A stretch of 64,000 bases of DNA from Aegilops tauschii subsp. strangulata (Eukaryota > Streptophyta > Magnoliopsida > Poales > Poaceae), in contig NC_053038.3 in NCBI RefSeq assembly GCF_002575655.3, positions 145,406,885 to 145,470,884 on the forward strand. Reading direction: 5' to 3'. Shown here piece by piece: positions 21,338 through 34,273 of this stretch (position 1 is its first letter; every line of letters begins with the position of its first letter). Under the pieces are notes generated by a model that was given only the letters and a program-made list of their open reading frames with translations, made no database searches and was not told where the DNA came from. The position numbers and the translations under genes are program-made.

Positions 21338-24300
21338 TGTAACGCCCCAAGACCGATGCTTCAGAAGACTTCCATATTTTCGTGATCACCGTGGGTTTAT
21401 TTTGTGCTTGCTCTTTTATTCTTTGCATTGCATCATGTCATCATGCCATCACGTCATTAATCTTTGCATCAAAACTCAACTAAATAAATTGCATGGATCT
21501 CCGATCCATTTAAATCGAGGGAATTCACATGGTGTTTTCTCTTTATAATATATCCTCCTAATATTTATGGAGCTATTATAAATATTCCATTAATTGGAGT
21601 TCACCTTAACACACGTGCAAAATTAATCCTATGCCTTTTCTGCTTTGAGTCGATCTCTCTAACTTTGCCAACAATTCTTTCTCCATTTATTGTGGCTCCT
21701 CTAAAATTCTCAACATTTTTGGGCCTTCCAAACCTCCTCTTCCTATTCACCCATTTGAATTAAATTCAAATGTTTTTGAATCTAAACCTTGCATCCATGC
21801 CCACTCCTATTTTCTTGGATTAAACTCATTTTTCTGAGTCTGAGAAAATTATCCGCGTGCCCAACTTCTTCCCCTAACCTCTCTTTCTTTTCTTTTCTTA
21901 TCGCTGTTTTGTTTTATTTTCTTTAGAGGTGAGAGAGGAGAGAGTCCAGCAGCCAGCCGCTCCATTTGGCCCAAGGCCCATTTGCACCGAGGCCCAGCCC
22001 GCGCTCTCTCTAACCCTAGCCGCCAGAGACCGAGCCCATCTCTCCCTCTCGTCCTCCCACAGCGCCGCCAGCCTCCCCTGTCTCATCCTCCCGATCCCCT
22101 CACCCTCTTCCTCTCGTCCTCTCCCTTGCACCGGCCGCCCGCAGCAACCTCCTCCCTCTCGCCCCCTCGCAGCCTCCCGCGGACGCCCTCTCGCCATCAC
22201 CACAGCACCTCGTCTCCCTCCTCGAGCCAGAGGAGGAGCCCCGCACCCGTTTCCCCAGCGCCGACCTCCTCCTCGCTCCCATGGCGTCGCCGCCCGTCAA
22301 GCTCCACCAGCGGCGCCCCGAGCCCTCCGCTCCGCCGTGCCTCCTCCCCTCTGCAGGCCCCCTCTCATGGTGCCGCCTTGCCTCCATGGCCGCCGCACCT
22401 CCCTCTGCAGCACCAGGCCGCGGCCACCTCTCCTCGCCATGGCCGTGGCAAGCTTCCTCCTGCCGCCACTTGAGGCCAACTCCGGCGCCCCTGCCTCGCG
22501 TCGCCCTCTGCTTCCGTCGACGCCGCCTCTCCTCCTGCTTCTCCTCGTCGCCACCGACCGCGGCTCCGCCTCCCCTCTGTTCCCTCCTACCCGTGCTCCT
22601 CGTCCGGCCCCGCCGTCCAGCCGCGCCGCGCCCTCAAGCGCCTCGCCTCGCCGCGGCCTCCCCGCCACCCCGCAGCATCTCGTCTTCCGTCGCCGTGGGA
22701 TTTCCATCAAGTTCGGCTACAGCACAAGGATATGTACAACTACGCGTAGTCGCCGAGTACGATTACTCACGGGACCCGTCAAGTTCATCTACGTGCGTGC
22801 ACGACTACACACCCGGGATGCGTCCAGTACCTCTATGGAAGACGCGAACGTCTATGAACCGTGTATGACGAACATTGCCAAAGACCGTCGAGTACCACTA
22901 CGTTGGCCAAGTACACCTTCGTTAAGACCGATGCCCGAACAAGCACCGTTGGCATGGATTGCGTCAAGTACCTCTACCGACGACCCCGAACATCTACGGA
23001 GTTTGCACGATTGCGAGATGTGAATGACTACTTCCATGATGACCCCGTGAACAACTACTTCCACTTCGAACGCGTTCCGCCCCGAATGCACGCTTCGAAG
23101 GTATAACCCCGAGACGACGTCCGTGGACCGAATGCATGTGTGTTGTATGAGATGCTCGTGTTTGCACCGTTTCCGAGAGAGGTCTTTGCACGTTCCTCGT
23201 TTCCATACCACTAACCCGTGGGAGCCTGGAATCCGGGAGCACCCCACCATCCTTGCGCGACACGCTCACGCCCATTTCTTGTGCACCGGTATCTCCGTGA
23301 GCTACCGGAACCGATACGTTGCCATGGCATCGTTTCCGTTTTCATCGCCGTGGCACCCAATTCTTTCTGCCATGGTGACCAAATGCTCCTAATCATCTTC
23401 ATGTCAACATTTTCATAAAATTGCTTAAACCTTGCATATGTCATCCGCATCATGATAACAATATTTAAAATGTAAATAATTGATGGTTGCTTTAAAATTG
23501 CTAAATGACATGAGGATTTTCCGGTATTGTCGTTTGTTATTTCTGGCCTCATTTAAACTTGCCTTCATAGATAGTTTCCATATGCTTCACCTCTTGCCAT
23601 GGTTAAAAACATTTAATATTGTTGGGTCCATAAACGAGAGAGAACTAAATAATTATATGTGGTGTTTCTTCAATATGCAACTCGTTGCATGTTGAGCTCC
23701 ACTTAATTTGTAGTGTTGTTTGTTGCACTTTGCTATGCCATGCATATTTAAACCGGACATGCATCATATTTGTTTTTGCATCATGCCATGTGTATGTGGT
23801 GGTTGTTTACTTTGTTGTTTGTTTCTTTCCGGGTTGCTTCTCTCGTTAGCTTCGGTTTCGTTCCGAAGTTGTGAGGATTTGTTCGACTACATCCGCTTGT
23901 CTTCTTCATGGACTCGTTCTTCTTCCTATCGGGATCTCAGGCAAGATGACCATACCCTCGAAATCACTTCTATCTTTGCTTGCTAGTTGTTCGCTCTATT
24001 GCTATGCCGCGTTACCTATTCACTTGCTCTTCAAGCCTCCCAAATTGCCATGAACCTCTAACCTTTGACACCTTCCTAGCAAACCGTTGTTTGGCTATGT
24101 TACCGCTTTTGCTCAGCCCCTCTTATAGCGTTGCTAGATGCAGGTGAAGTTGAAGGTTGCTCCATGTTGGATTATGTTTATGTTGGGATATCACAATATC
24201 TCTTATATTATTAATGCATCTATATATTTGGTAAAGGGTGGAAGGCTCGGCCTTATGCCTGGTGTTTTGTTCCACTCTTGCCGCCCTAGTTTCCGTCATA

Positions 24301-25552
24301 CCGGTGTTATGTTCCTTGATTTTGCGTTCCTTACGCGGTTGGGTGATTTATGGTACCCCCTTGACAGTTCGCTTTGAATAAAACTCCTCCAGCAAGGCCC
24401 AACCTTGGTTTTACCATTTGCCTACCTAAGCCTTTTTCCCTTGGGTTCTGCAGACTCCAGGGTCATCTTTATTTTAAACCCCCGGGCCAGTGCTCCTCTG
24501 AGTGTTGGTCCAACCTGTCAGTCGCCGGTGGCCACCAGGGGCAACTCTGGGCTGGCCTACCGGAAGCTTGGACAATCCGGTGTGCCCTGAGAACGAGATA
24601 TGTGCAGCTCCTATCGGGATTTGTCGGCACATTCAGGCGGCTTTGCTGGTCTTGTTTTACCATTGTCGAAATGTCTTGTAAACCGGGATTCCGAGACTGA
24701 TCGGGTCTTCCTGGGAGAAGGTTTATCCTTCGTTGACCGTGAGAGCTTATAATGGGCTAAGTTGGGACACCCCTGCAGGGTATTATCTTTCGAAAGTCGT
24801 GCCCGCGGTTATGTGGCAGATGGGAATTTGTTAATATCCGGTTGTAGAGAACTTGACACTTGACCTCAATTAAAACGCATCAACCGCGTGTGTAACCGTG
24901 ATGGTCTCTTCTCGGCGGAGTCCGGGAAGTGAACACGGTTTCTGGGTTATGTTTGACGTAAGTAGGTGTTCAGGATCACTTCTTGGTCATTGCTAGATGA
25001 CGTCCGCTCCTTTGCTTCTCTTCTCGCTCTCATTTACGCAAGTTAGCCACCATACATGCTTTTGCCGCTGCAGCTCCACCTCTTTGCACCATCTTGTCCT
25101 ACAAGCTTTAATAGTCTTGATCTCGCGGGTGTGAGATTGCTGAGTCCTCGTGACTCACAGATACTTCCAAAACAGTTGCAGGTGCCGATGAGACCAGTGC
25201 AGGTGATGTAACTGAGCTCAAGTGGGAGCTCGACGAAGATCTTGTTCGTTGTGTTGTTTCTTTTCATTTTGATCAGTAGTGGAGCCCAGTTGGGACGATC
25301 AGGGATCTGGCAGTTGGGTTGTCTTCTTTTCTTTTGGTTCCGTAGTCGGACCTATGTGTGTATCTCTGAATGATGTATGTTTTATTTATGTATTGTGTGA
25401 AGTGGCGTTTGTAAGCCAATTCTTTATCCCATTCTTGTTCATTACATGGGATTGTGTGAAGATGACCCTTCTTGCGACAAGACCACAATGCGGTTATGCC
25501 TCTAAGTCGTGCCTCGACACGTGGGAGATATAGCCGCATTGTGGGCGTTACA
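21338..25552 (+). repeat. LARD 5' LTR (4.2 kb)
   Basis: It starts TGTAACGCCCCAAGACC and ends GTGGGCGTTACA, so the termini form a short inverted repeat (TGTAACGCCC/GGGCGTTACA). A GC- and CT-rich block at about 21930-22720 carries long chance ORFs in several frames (up to 364 codons). They are Pro/Ser/Ala/Arg low-complexity and overlap on both strands, so I do not call genes. Confidence 0.85.
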
Positions 25553-28500
25553 AGTTGGTAATCAGAGCCATCCCCGACTTAGGAGCCCCCTGCTTGATCG
25601 AATCGCTGGCGTTGTTGAGTCTAGAAAAAAATGTTTTGAGTTTTAGGATTATATATATTGGAGAGTAGGATTCTTTTTACTCCTCTGTCCCTTCGTCGCT
25701 CTGGTGAGGCCTCCTGACGTAGAAGTTTTGACTATTCTCTCCTCAAATTTGACTAAAAAAATTTTTTTAGGATCACGCGGGTATCTTGGAATCGTTCCGA
25801 TGGTTTTGTGACGAGAACATTGTTCTTGGTGCCTCCTGTCATTTAGGGGTTGTGGCAGTGTCCCGGGGAGTTGAGCTCCGAGGTGTTGTCGTCACAATTT
25901 TATCGTTGCAGTTCTGGAATACCTGAGTTTCGCCGACATCGAAATCTCTTTTATGCAGTTGTTGGTGAGATCACCTTGACGCCACCCAGTACTGGGGCGG
26001 GAGTTCGGGAGTATTGCCATAACTTGTATAACGGATGTTTTTCGAAGGTTGAGGTAAACGATTTCCGAAGATTTCTTGGTTATGTGTTGACGGATGGATA
26101 CAGCTGGATCTAGGTATTGTTAGTTTGGGTGATATATTTTGTGTACCCTGTATCCCCAACACCAGATTGCATAACCAGAAAGTTTCGGGAGTTTATAAGT
26201 GGGAATTCAAGTAGCTCTTAGGATATCTTTTCGACAGATGCATGATATGAGATTGGGGTTCGACGTCTAGTGGTCCGCCTTTCCACGGTTGGTTTTACAG
26301 TGGTCTCGTAGTGTCTTAAAGAGTCCTTGGCTATGCCGACTCGGGGACGCTTCGTATGTCATGTGCACTGCCTTGTACATGATGGTGCTGTACGATCGAG
26401 CCCGTGTGGGACCCACCACGAAAACTTCAGACGAAATATCTATCATATGTTTGTTCCGGCTTATTTCCTGAGCCAATCCTTTGTTTTGTTTTTATTTGTG
26501 GTATTCAAGTTGCTTCGAAGTCAAATGTTGAATCCATACCTTCCCTAAACGGTGTTCTCATATTTCTATGTGAATATTAATCCTTCTTGATCATCGAGAT
26601 TGCCATCTTAATTCTATTTCCAACCGTTGTGTTTCTCTTCAAGATGATCCCATCATTCTCCCCATCCGAAAGATCAACTCTAAGTTTTCTCAACGGTGTT
26701 CGTTTCATCCGACCCAAGTTGCCTTTGTTTTTCCCGCCCTCCCACCCTTTTTCTTCAAGGAATCAGATGTCTTAACCAAGTATCCATTTTATTGATGCAA
26801 AGTCTCTTCATTCTTTTCTTTCTATGTTCTTATCCGGTGATTTTCCATGAAGATGCTCACGAAACTTCAAGTTCATCATTCTTCATTCTTGTATTCTTCT
26901 CCGGTGGATTAAATTCAAGCTTTGTCGATCATATCTTTTCCTCGTTTCAAATGTTTTTCTCGTGTCGGTGTATCTCTTAATCACTCACCTCTCGTTTTCC
27001 ATGTGTTCCGGAGTGTTGAAGATATCTCAGGAGATTCGTGTTTTCATTCAAGATCCGTTCAAGCTATTTTGAGGTTGTTATCTCATTCAAGCCATTTAAT
27101 TCAACCGGTGCAATCTCCTTTTCAACTTATCATTTCAACGGTGTTTCTCTTGAGTGGGCCCTAACCCACAGGTCTGTTCCAGGATCTTACCTGACTCTTC
27201 TAATTTTCCCAGAGTTTCTAAAATTCATTGCAAAGTTTGACGTAAGAATGAATTATCATCAGTCAAATGTCTTTCTCCAAGATCTTTCAAATTCTTTTCA
27301 TCGTTGGTTCAACCTTTCTAATTTTTCATTCCGGAGTGCCTCAATAATTCATGGTGGTGTTTCTCGTCATCATTCTCAACATGTGAAGACCGAAGAAGAA
27401 TTTCTCCTAAATCTTGGTCCGTTCTCTTGAAGATTCATGGTTCTAGCGTATGCCATCCTCTCATAATTGTTTTCGATTGCGAGAATTCTTCTCACCCATC
27501 CAAGCAATTCATGAGTCTTTTCAGTTTGATTCTCCGAAGGCCATCATTTCAGAAGATTTCTTCGTTCTAAGTTTTTCAGCTTCGTTCTCCAATTATTCTA
27601 AATTGATGTCTCTTCGGTCATCTCCATATTCTCCCTGTGCATCATTCAAGTATCCTCTAGTCAGCTCGTGACCTATTCGTTCTCATGTATGAAATTCCCT
27701 CGAGTATTCTCGCGCGTTCTTTAATTCTTACGGTGATTCGTTCTCTTTTCTTCATTCATTTCCAATTCTTACGGTGGTTCGTTCAAGATTACTCTTCCCC
27801 CGTTACCATATCAATTTATTCGTTGTTTCCAAATCCTACCGGTGTTTCGATGAAGACCTTCACTAGTTTGCGCAATATCTATCTTAATCCTTTCTACGAG
27901 AATAAGTAGTATGCAAGACCCGTTACTTGTCATCAATCTAAATTGGTGAAGGATACGCGTAATGTAATTCTTACTCTTGTTTCCTCCAAGTGATTAATCC
28001 ATTCTTCCGGAGTTCGTTCATGATATCAAATCCTCGGTTCCAGGTTGTTCATCTTTTCTTTCCGGAGTTCCAAGTTTTATCGGTTATATCATCCCGAAGC
28101 TCCATCTAAATCATTGCAAGGTTTCTCCCAGAGTTCTTTTCAAGTTTTCATTTCGTTTGATCATTCTTTTATTACCGGAGTTCTTCATGGAGGCTCTACA
28201 TGGCGGTTCGTCAAGGATTCCTTTCATTTTTCAATTGTTCTTCAAGATTTCTCTTGAAGTTATGTTCCGTCAAGCTATACTCTAAAATAAACAGGGTGTT
28301 CAACACATGTTTTGTTTTGAGGAGTTTAAGCATTCTTCATATTGCATTCCGAAGTGCAATTCTTTCCCTCTTATCTTTTGAGGTGGTGTTATGTCATTTT
28401 CACAACTTCCTTTCCTGTTTCATGATTCACATGTTGTCAAGAATGAGATATTTTAAATCCACCAATCGCTTTGTTGGAGTTATCTTGTGTCATGTTTCAC

Positions 28501-29503
28501 CTAAAGCCTTCCCTAAGGAATGTTGCTAATTGTGGTGTCTAACAATGATCCAAGTTTTCCCCTATCCTCTCGGCGACAGAAGTTTTCTTCTCTTCGTTGA
28601 TCTCAAGCAAGAAATTGTTTCCGCTAGTGGCGGGTTGTCACCTCATAATTTTGAGAAGTTTTCCATAAGCCCACTACAAGCTTGTTCTTTTCGTTGTTGG
28701 TTTTCCAACAACTCCGTTCTAACCTTCTTGGAAGGACGTTTCCCTAATTCAATTGTGGTGGAAGTTATCATTTTCTTCTCCGTTATCTTATTCCGACGAT
28801 CTATCTTCTATTCGTTTGTCCCGGAGGCATTGTGATGCTGCTCTCTTCGACCAATCATCTTGTTTTGTCAAGATAATGTAATTTTTCCTTTCTTATCCGT
28901 TTAGCCGGAGTGTCGTGTTTTCATTTGAGTTCTCTCATCTTATCAAGTTTTGTCTCCTTCCTCAACCGGAGTGCTGCCTGAAATTTTTCTTACCCCTAGT
29001 GTCATTCTTTCATTAGTTCCGGAGGCAATGTGTTGGTAATTTCATCGAGTATCCTCTCATCTTGTCAAGTTCATGTTCAATTCCTTCCAATTATAGTCGG
29101 AGTGCTGCCCAAATTATATCATTCTTATTCCTTCCCTATCTTGTTTTAACCGGAGTGGTTTAAATATCTATCATGTCAATTAACCTCAAGGTTCACATGG
29201 TGTTCCTTGTTTCTCTTTTCTACCGGTGTGCTTTCATACTCCTTTTGATCCGTTAAGCACTTGTTTCATGTCCTTCAACCTACAAGGTTCTCGCAATGTT
29301 CCTTGTTTCTCTTTTATAACGGAGTGTTTGCAATCGCGTTCATCTCCATTGTATTCTTCTTTAATTTATTAACCTCTCAAGGTTCGTGGTTTCACTCGTT
29401 TGTCAAAGAAGCAATTTTGTTTTACCTATTCTCTTCCTCTTTCCGTTTCTCTCCGGTGCCATCCTAGATCTCGGGACGAGATCCTCTTGTAGTGGTGGAG
29501 TGT
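25553..29503 (+). other. LARD internal domain, non-coding
   Basis: These 3.95 kb have no recognisable gag or pol motifs. The plus strand is T-rich, which leaves many short open frames of 60-130 codons; these are compositional. A motif CCGGAG(T/G)... recurs at irregular spacing, especially 28000-29330, beside phrases such as CTCTCATCTTRTCAAGTT. The domain probably carries the packaging and dimerisation signals a non-autonomous element needs, by analogy with LARDs. Confidence 0.6.
25556..25569 (+). promoter_or_regulatory. LARD primer-binding site (initiator tRNA-Met type, with an extra base)
   Basis: The sequence TGGTAATCAGAGCC lies 3 nt inside the LTR. The initiator tRNA-Met complement is TGGTATCAGAGCC, so this site carries one extra A. 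Confidence 0.65.
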
Positions 29504-32500
29504 TGTAACGCCCCAAGACCGACGCTTCAGAAGACTTCCATATTTTCGTGATCACCGTGGGTTTCTTTTGTGCTTGCTCTTTTATTCTTTGCATTGCATC
29601 ATGTCATCATGCCATCACGTCATTAATCTTTGCATCAAAACTCAACTAAATAAATTGCATGGATCTCCGATCCATTTAAATCGAGGGAATTCACATGGTG
29701 TTTTCTCTTTATAATATATCCTCCTAATATTTATGGAGCTATTATAAATATTCCATTAATTGGAGTTCACCTTAACACACGTGCAAAATTAATCCTATGC
29801 CTTTTCTGCTTTGAGTCGATCTCTCTAACTTTGCCAACAATTCTTTCTCCATTTATTGTGGCTCCTCTAAAATTCTCAACATTTTTGGGCCTTCCAAACC
29901 TCCTCTTCCTATTCACCCATTTGAATTAAATTCAAATGTTTTTGAATCTAAACCTTGCATCCATGCCCACTCCTATTTTCTTGGATTAAACTCATTTTTC
30001 TGAGTCTGAGAAAATTATCCGCGTGCCCAACTTCTTCCCCTAACCTCTCTTTCTTTTCTTTTCTTATCGCTGTTTTGTTTTATTTTCTTTAGAGGTGAGA
30101 GAGGAGAGAGTCCAGCAGCCAGCCGCTCCATTTGGCCCAAGGCCCATTTGCACCGAGGCCCAGCCCGCGCTCTCTCTAACCCTAGCCGCCAGAGACCGAG
30201 CCCATCTCTCCCTCTCGTCCTCCCACAGCGCCGCCAGCCTCCCCTGTCTCATCCTCCCGATCCCCTCACCCTCTTCCTCTCGTCCTCTCCCTTGCACCGG
30301 CCGCCCGCAGCAACCTCCTCCCTCTCGCCCCCTCGCAGCCTCCCGCGGACGCCCTCTCGCCATCACCACAGCACCTCGTCTCCCTCCTCGAGCCAGAGGA
30401 GGAGCCCCGCACCCGTTTCCCCAGCGCCGACCTCCTCCTCGCTCCCATGGCGTCGCCGCCCGTCAAGCTCCACCAGCGGCGCCCCGAGCCCTCCGCTCCG
30501 CCGTGCCTCCTCCCCTCTGCAGGCCCCCTCTCATGGTGCCGCCTTGCCTCCATGGCCGCCGCACCTCCCTCTGCAGCACCAGGCCGCGGCCACCTCTCCT
30601 CGCCATGGCCGTGGCAAGCTTCCTCCTGCCGCCACTTGAGGCCAACTCCGGCGCCCCTGCCTCGCGTCGCCCTCTGCTTCCGTCGACGCCGCCTCTCCTC
30701 CTGCTTCTCCTCGTCGCCACCGACCGCGGCTCCGCCTCCCCTCTGTTCCCTCCTACCCGTGCTCCTCGTCCGGCCCCGCCGTCCAGCCGCGCCGCGCCCT
30801 CAAGCGCCTCGCCTCGCCGCGGCCTCCCCGCCACCCCGCAGCATCTCGTCTTCCGTCGCCGTGGGATTTCCATCAAGTTCGGCTACAGCACAAGGATATG
30901 TACAACTACGCGTAGTCGCCGAGTACGATTACTCACGGGACCCGTCAAGTTCATCTACGTGCGTGCACGACTACACACCCGGGATGCGTCCAGTACCTCT
31001 ATGGAAGACGCGAACGTCTATGAACCGTGTATGACGAACATTGCCAAAGACCGTCGAGTACCACTACGTTGGCCAAGTACACCTTCGTTAAGACCGATGC
31101 CCGAACAAGCACCGTTGGCATGGATTGCGTCAAGTACCTCTACCGACGACCCCGAACATCTACGGAGTTTGCACGATTGCGAGATGTGAATGACTACTTC
31201 CATGATGACCCCGTGAACAACTACTTCCACTTCGAACGCGTTCCGCCCCGAATGCACGCTTCGAAGGTATAACCCCGAGACGACGTCCGTGGACCGAATG
31301 CATGTGTGTTGTATGAGATGCTCGTGTTTGCACCGTTTCCGAGAGAGGTCTTTGCACGTTCCTCGTTTCCATACCACTAACCCGTGGGAGCCCGGAATCC
31401 GGGAGCACCCCACCATCCTTGCGCGACACGCTCACGCCCATTTCTTGTGCACCGGTATCTCCGTGAGCTACCGGAACCGATACGTTGCCATGGCATCGTT
31501 TCCGTTTTCATCGCCGTGGCACCCAATTCTTTCTGCCATGGTGACCAAATGCTCCTAATCATCTTCATGTCAACATTTTCATAAAATTGCTTAAACCTTG
31601 CATATGTCATCCGCTTCATGATAACAATATTTAAAATGTAAATAATTGATGGTTGCTTTAAAATTGCTAAATGACATGAGGATTTTCCGGTATTGTCGTT
31701 TGTTATTTCCGGCCTCATTTAAACTTGCCTTCATAGATAGTTTCCATATGCTTCACCTCTTGCCATGGTTAAAAACATTTAATATTGTTGGGTCCATAAA
31801 CGAGAGAGAACTAAATAATTATATGTGGTGTTTCTTCAATATGCAACTCGTTGCATGTTGAGCTCCACTTAATTTGTAGTGTTGTTTGTTGCACTTTGCT
31901 ATGCCATGCATATTTAAACCGGACATGCATCATATTTTTTTTTTGCATCATGCCATGTGTATGTGGTGGTTGTTTACTTTGTTGTTTGTTTCTTTCCGGG
32001 TTGCTTCTCTCGTTAGCTTCGGTTTCGTTCCGAAGTTGTGAGGATTTGTTCGACTACATCCGCTTGTCTTCTTCATGGAATCGTTCTTCTTCCTATCGGG
32101 ATCTCAGGCAAGATGACCATACCCTCGAAATCACTTCTATCTTTGCTTGCTAGTTGTTCGCTCTATTGCTATGCCGCGTTACCTATTCACTTGCTCTTCA
32201 AGCCTCCCAAATTGCCATGAACCTCTAACCTTTGACACCTTCCTAGCAAACCGTTGTTTGGCTATGTTACCGCTTTTGCTCAGCCCCTCTTATAGCGTTG
32301 CTAGATGCAAGTGAAGTTGAAGGTTGCTCCATGTTGGATTATGTTTATGTTGGGATATCACAATATCTCTTATATTATTAATGCATCTATATATTTGGTA
32401 AAGGGTGGAAGGCTCGGCCTTCTTCCTGGTGTTTTGTTCCACTCTTGCCGCCCTAGTTTCCGTCATACCGGTGTTATGTTCCTTGATTTTGCGTTCCTTA

Positions 32501-33719
32501 CGCGGTTGGGTGATTTATGGGACCCCCTTGACAGTTCGCTTTGAATAAAACTCCTCCAGCAAGGCCCAACCTTGGTTTTACCATTTGCCTACCTAAGCCT
32601 TTTTCCCTTGGGTTCTGCAGACTCCAGGGTCATCTTTATTTTAAACCCCCGGGCCAGTGCTCCTCTGAGTGTTGGTCCAACCTGTCAGTCGCCGGTGGCC
32701 ACCAGGGGCAACTCTGGGCTGGCCTACCGGAAGCTTGGACAATCCAGTGTGCCCTGAGAACGAGATATGTGCAGCTCCTATCGGGATTTGTCGGCAAATT
32801 CGGGCGGCTTTGCTGGTCTTGTTTTACCATTGTCGAAATGTCTTGTAAACCGGGATTCCGAGACTGATCGGGTCTTCCTGGGAGAAGGTTTATCCTTCGT
32901 TGACCGTGAGAGCTTATAATGGGCTAAGTTGGGACACCCCTGCAGGGTATTATCTTTCGAAAGTCGTGCCCGCGGTTATGTGGCAGATGGGAATTTGTTA
33001 ATATCCGGTTGTAGAGAACTTGACACTTGACCTCAATTAAAACGCATCAACCGCGTGTGTAGCCGTGATGGTCTCTTCTCGGCGGAGTCCGGGAAGTGAA
33101 CACGGTTTCTGGGTTATGTTTGACGTAAGTAGGTGTTCAGGATCACTTCTTGGTCATTGCTAGATGACGTCCGCTCCTTTGCTTCTCTTCTCGCTCTCAT
33201 TTACGCAAGTTAGCCACCATACATGCTTTTGCCGCTGCAGCTCCACCTCTTTGCACCATCTTGTCCTACAAGCTTTAATAGTCTTGATCTCGCGGGTGTG
33301 AGATTGCTGAGTCCTCGTGACTCACAGATACTTCCAAAACAGTTGCAGGTGCCGATGAGACCAGTGCAGGTGATGTAACTGAGCTCAAGTGGGAGCTCGA
33401 CGAAGATCTTGTTCGTTGTGTTGTTTCTTTTCATTTTGATCAGTAGTGGAGCCCAGTTGGGACGATCAGGGATCTGGCAGTTGGGTTGTCTTCTTTTCTT
33501 TTGGTTCCGTAGTCGGACCTATGTGTGTATCTCTGAATGATGTATGTTTTATTTATGTATTGTGTGAAGTGGCGATTGTAAGACAATTCTTTATCCCATT
33601 CTTGTTCATTACATGGGATTGTGTGAAGATGACCCTTCTTGCGACAAGACCACAATGCGGTTATGCCTCTAAGTCGTGCCTCGACACGTGGGAGATATAG
33701 CCGCATTGTGGGCGTTACA
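29504..33719 (+). repeat. LARD 3' LTR (4.2 kb)
   Basis: This is the second copy of the LTR, 4,216 bp, colinear with 21338-25552 at an offset of 8,166 and then 8,167 after a one-base indel near 31940. Differences are few, for example T/C at 21347/29513 and two adjacent-codon changes near 24255. A purine-rich GTGGTGGAGTG lies just upstream (29492-29502) as the likely polypurine tract. Confidence 0.85.
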
Positions 33720-33724
33720 ACTAT

Positions 33725-34273
33725 GTAGGCCAAAACACGTGCCAACTTCAATTGTGATGCATTTGGCATCGATGCCCCTCCATTGCTCACCTAGTGCCCC
33801 AATCTGGATCACCTACTTTGCTCCGGCGCCAAATTAACTCACGCAATGAAAAACCACTTGCATGGGATAGGGAGAGGACCGAGGCAATAAAAACACTTGT
33901 TTGAGAGAGTGAGAGCCTGGTGTAGTTGGTTTCATTGATTTGTTTATACATGTGGGTCTGTGTGCACAGCGGTGCCAACTCTCTCACATCGCTAGAGCGG
34001 TGCCAAAATCTTTTGATTTGACATCGACGCGTATTTTGTGGCATACTTTTCAGAAATATGGTATTGGCCACATAGTGGAAGCCAACAAATGCGCAAGCTC
34101 TTCACTTGATCCTATGTAAATGAGAGGAAAGAGAGAGAGAGAGAGAGAGAGAGCGAGTGAAAAAATATCACTAGCCATCCAACCCTATCATATGAGCGAA
34201 TGATATTGGTACCTCTTGATGACACGCCAATCTTATACAGCCAGCTGCTCTAATATGTTCTCTTCTTTTGCAG
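33725..34273. other. Intron 2 of the F-box pseudogene, right part
   Basis: This sequence follows the LARD target duplication and leads to a good splice acceptor, TTCTCTTCTTTTGCAG, ending at 34273. It includes a GAGAGA microsatellite (34130-34153) and no coding sequence. Confidence 0.5.
34130..34153. repeat. (GA)n microsatellite
   Basis: A run of about 12 GA units lies in the intron of the F-box pseudogene. Confidence 0.9.

Larger units (their letters stand above)
21338..33719 (+). mobile_element. Complete LARD (large retrotransposon derivative), Sukkula-like
   Basis: The 12,382-bp element has two near-identical 4.2-kb LTRs (21338-25552 and 29504-33719), a 3.95-kb internal domain with no protein similarity, a primer site after the left LTR and a purine-rich segment before the right LTR. 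It is flanked by a perfect target duplication ACTAT (21333-21337 and 33720-33724). These dimensions match LARDs, non-autonomous Gypsy relatives such as Sukkula in barley and wheat; that name is from recognition only. About 18 differences between the LTRs, counted by eye, imply a young insertion. It must be mobilised by proteins supplied by another element. Confidence 0.85.

Noticed and set aside
21929..23023. 364-codon plus-strand ORF and overlapping ORFs of 95-195 codons in the LARD LTR (repeated at 30095-31189)
   Set aside because: They overlap in several frames on both strands within a GC- and CT-rich low-complexity block of the LTR. Their identity in the two LTRs reflects recent insertion, not coding constraint.
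22852..23275. Small ORFs in the repeated GAGTACCACTACG/TCAAGTACCTCTACG-like region of the LARD LTR
   Set aside because: They overlap on both strands, are identical between the two young LTRs and carry no recognised domain.
26587..29467. Series of plus-strand ORFs of 60-130 codons in the LARD internal domain
   Set aside because: The plus strand is T-rich, which lowers stop frequency. Translations are Phe/Ser/Leu-rich without any family motif and change frame constantly.
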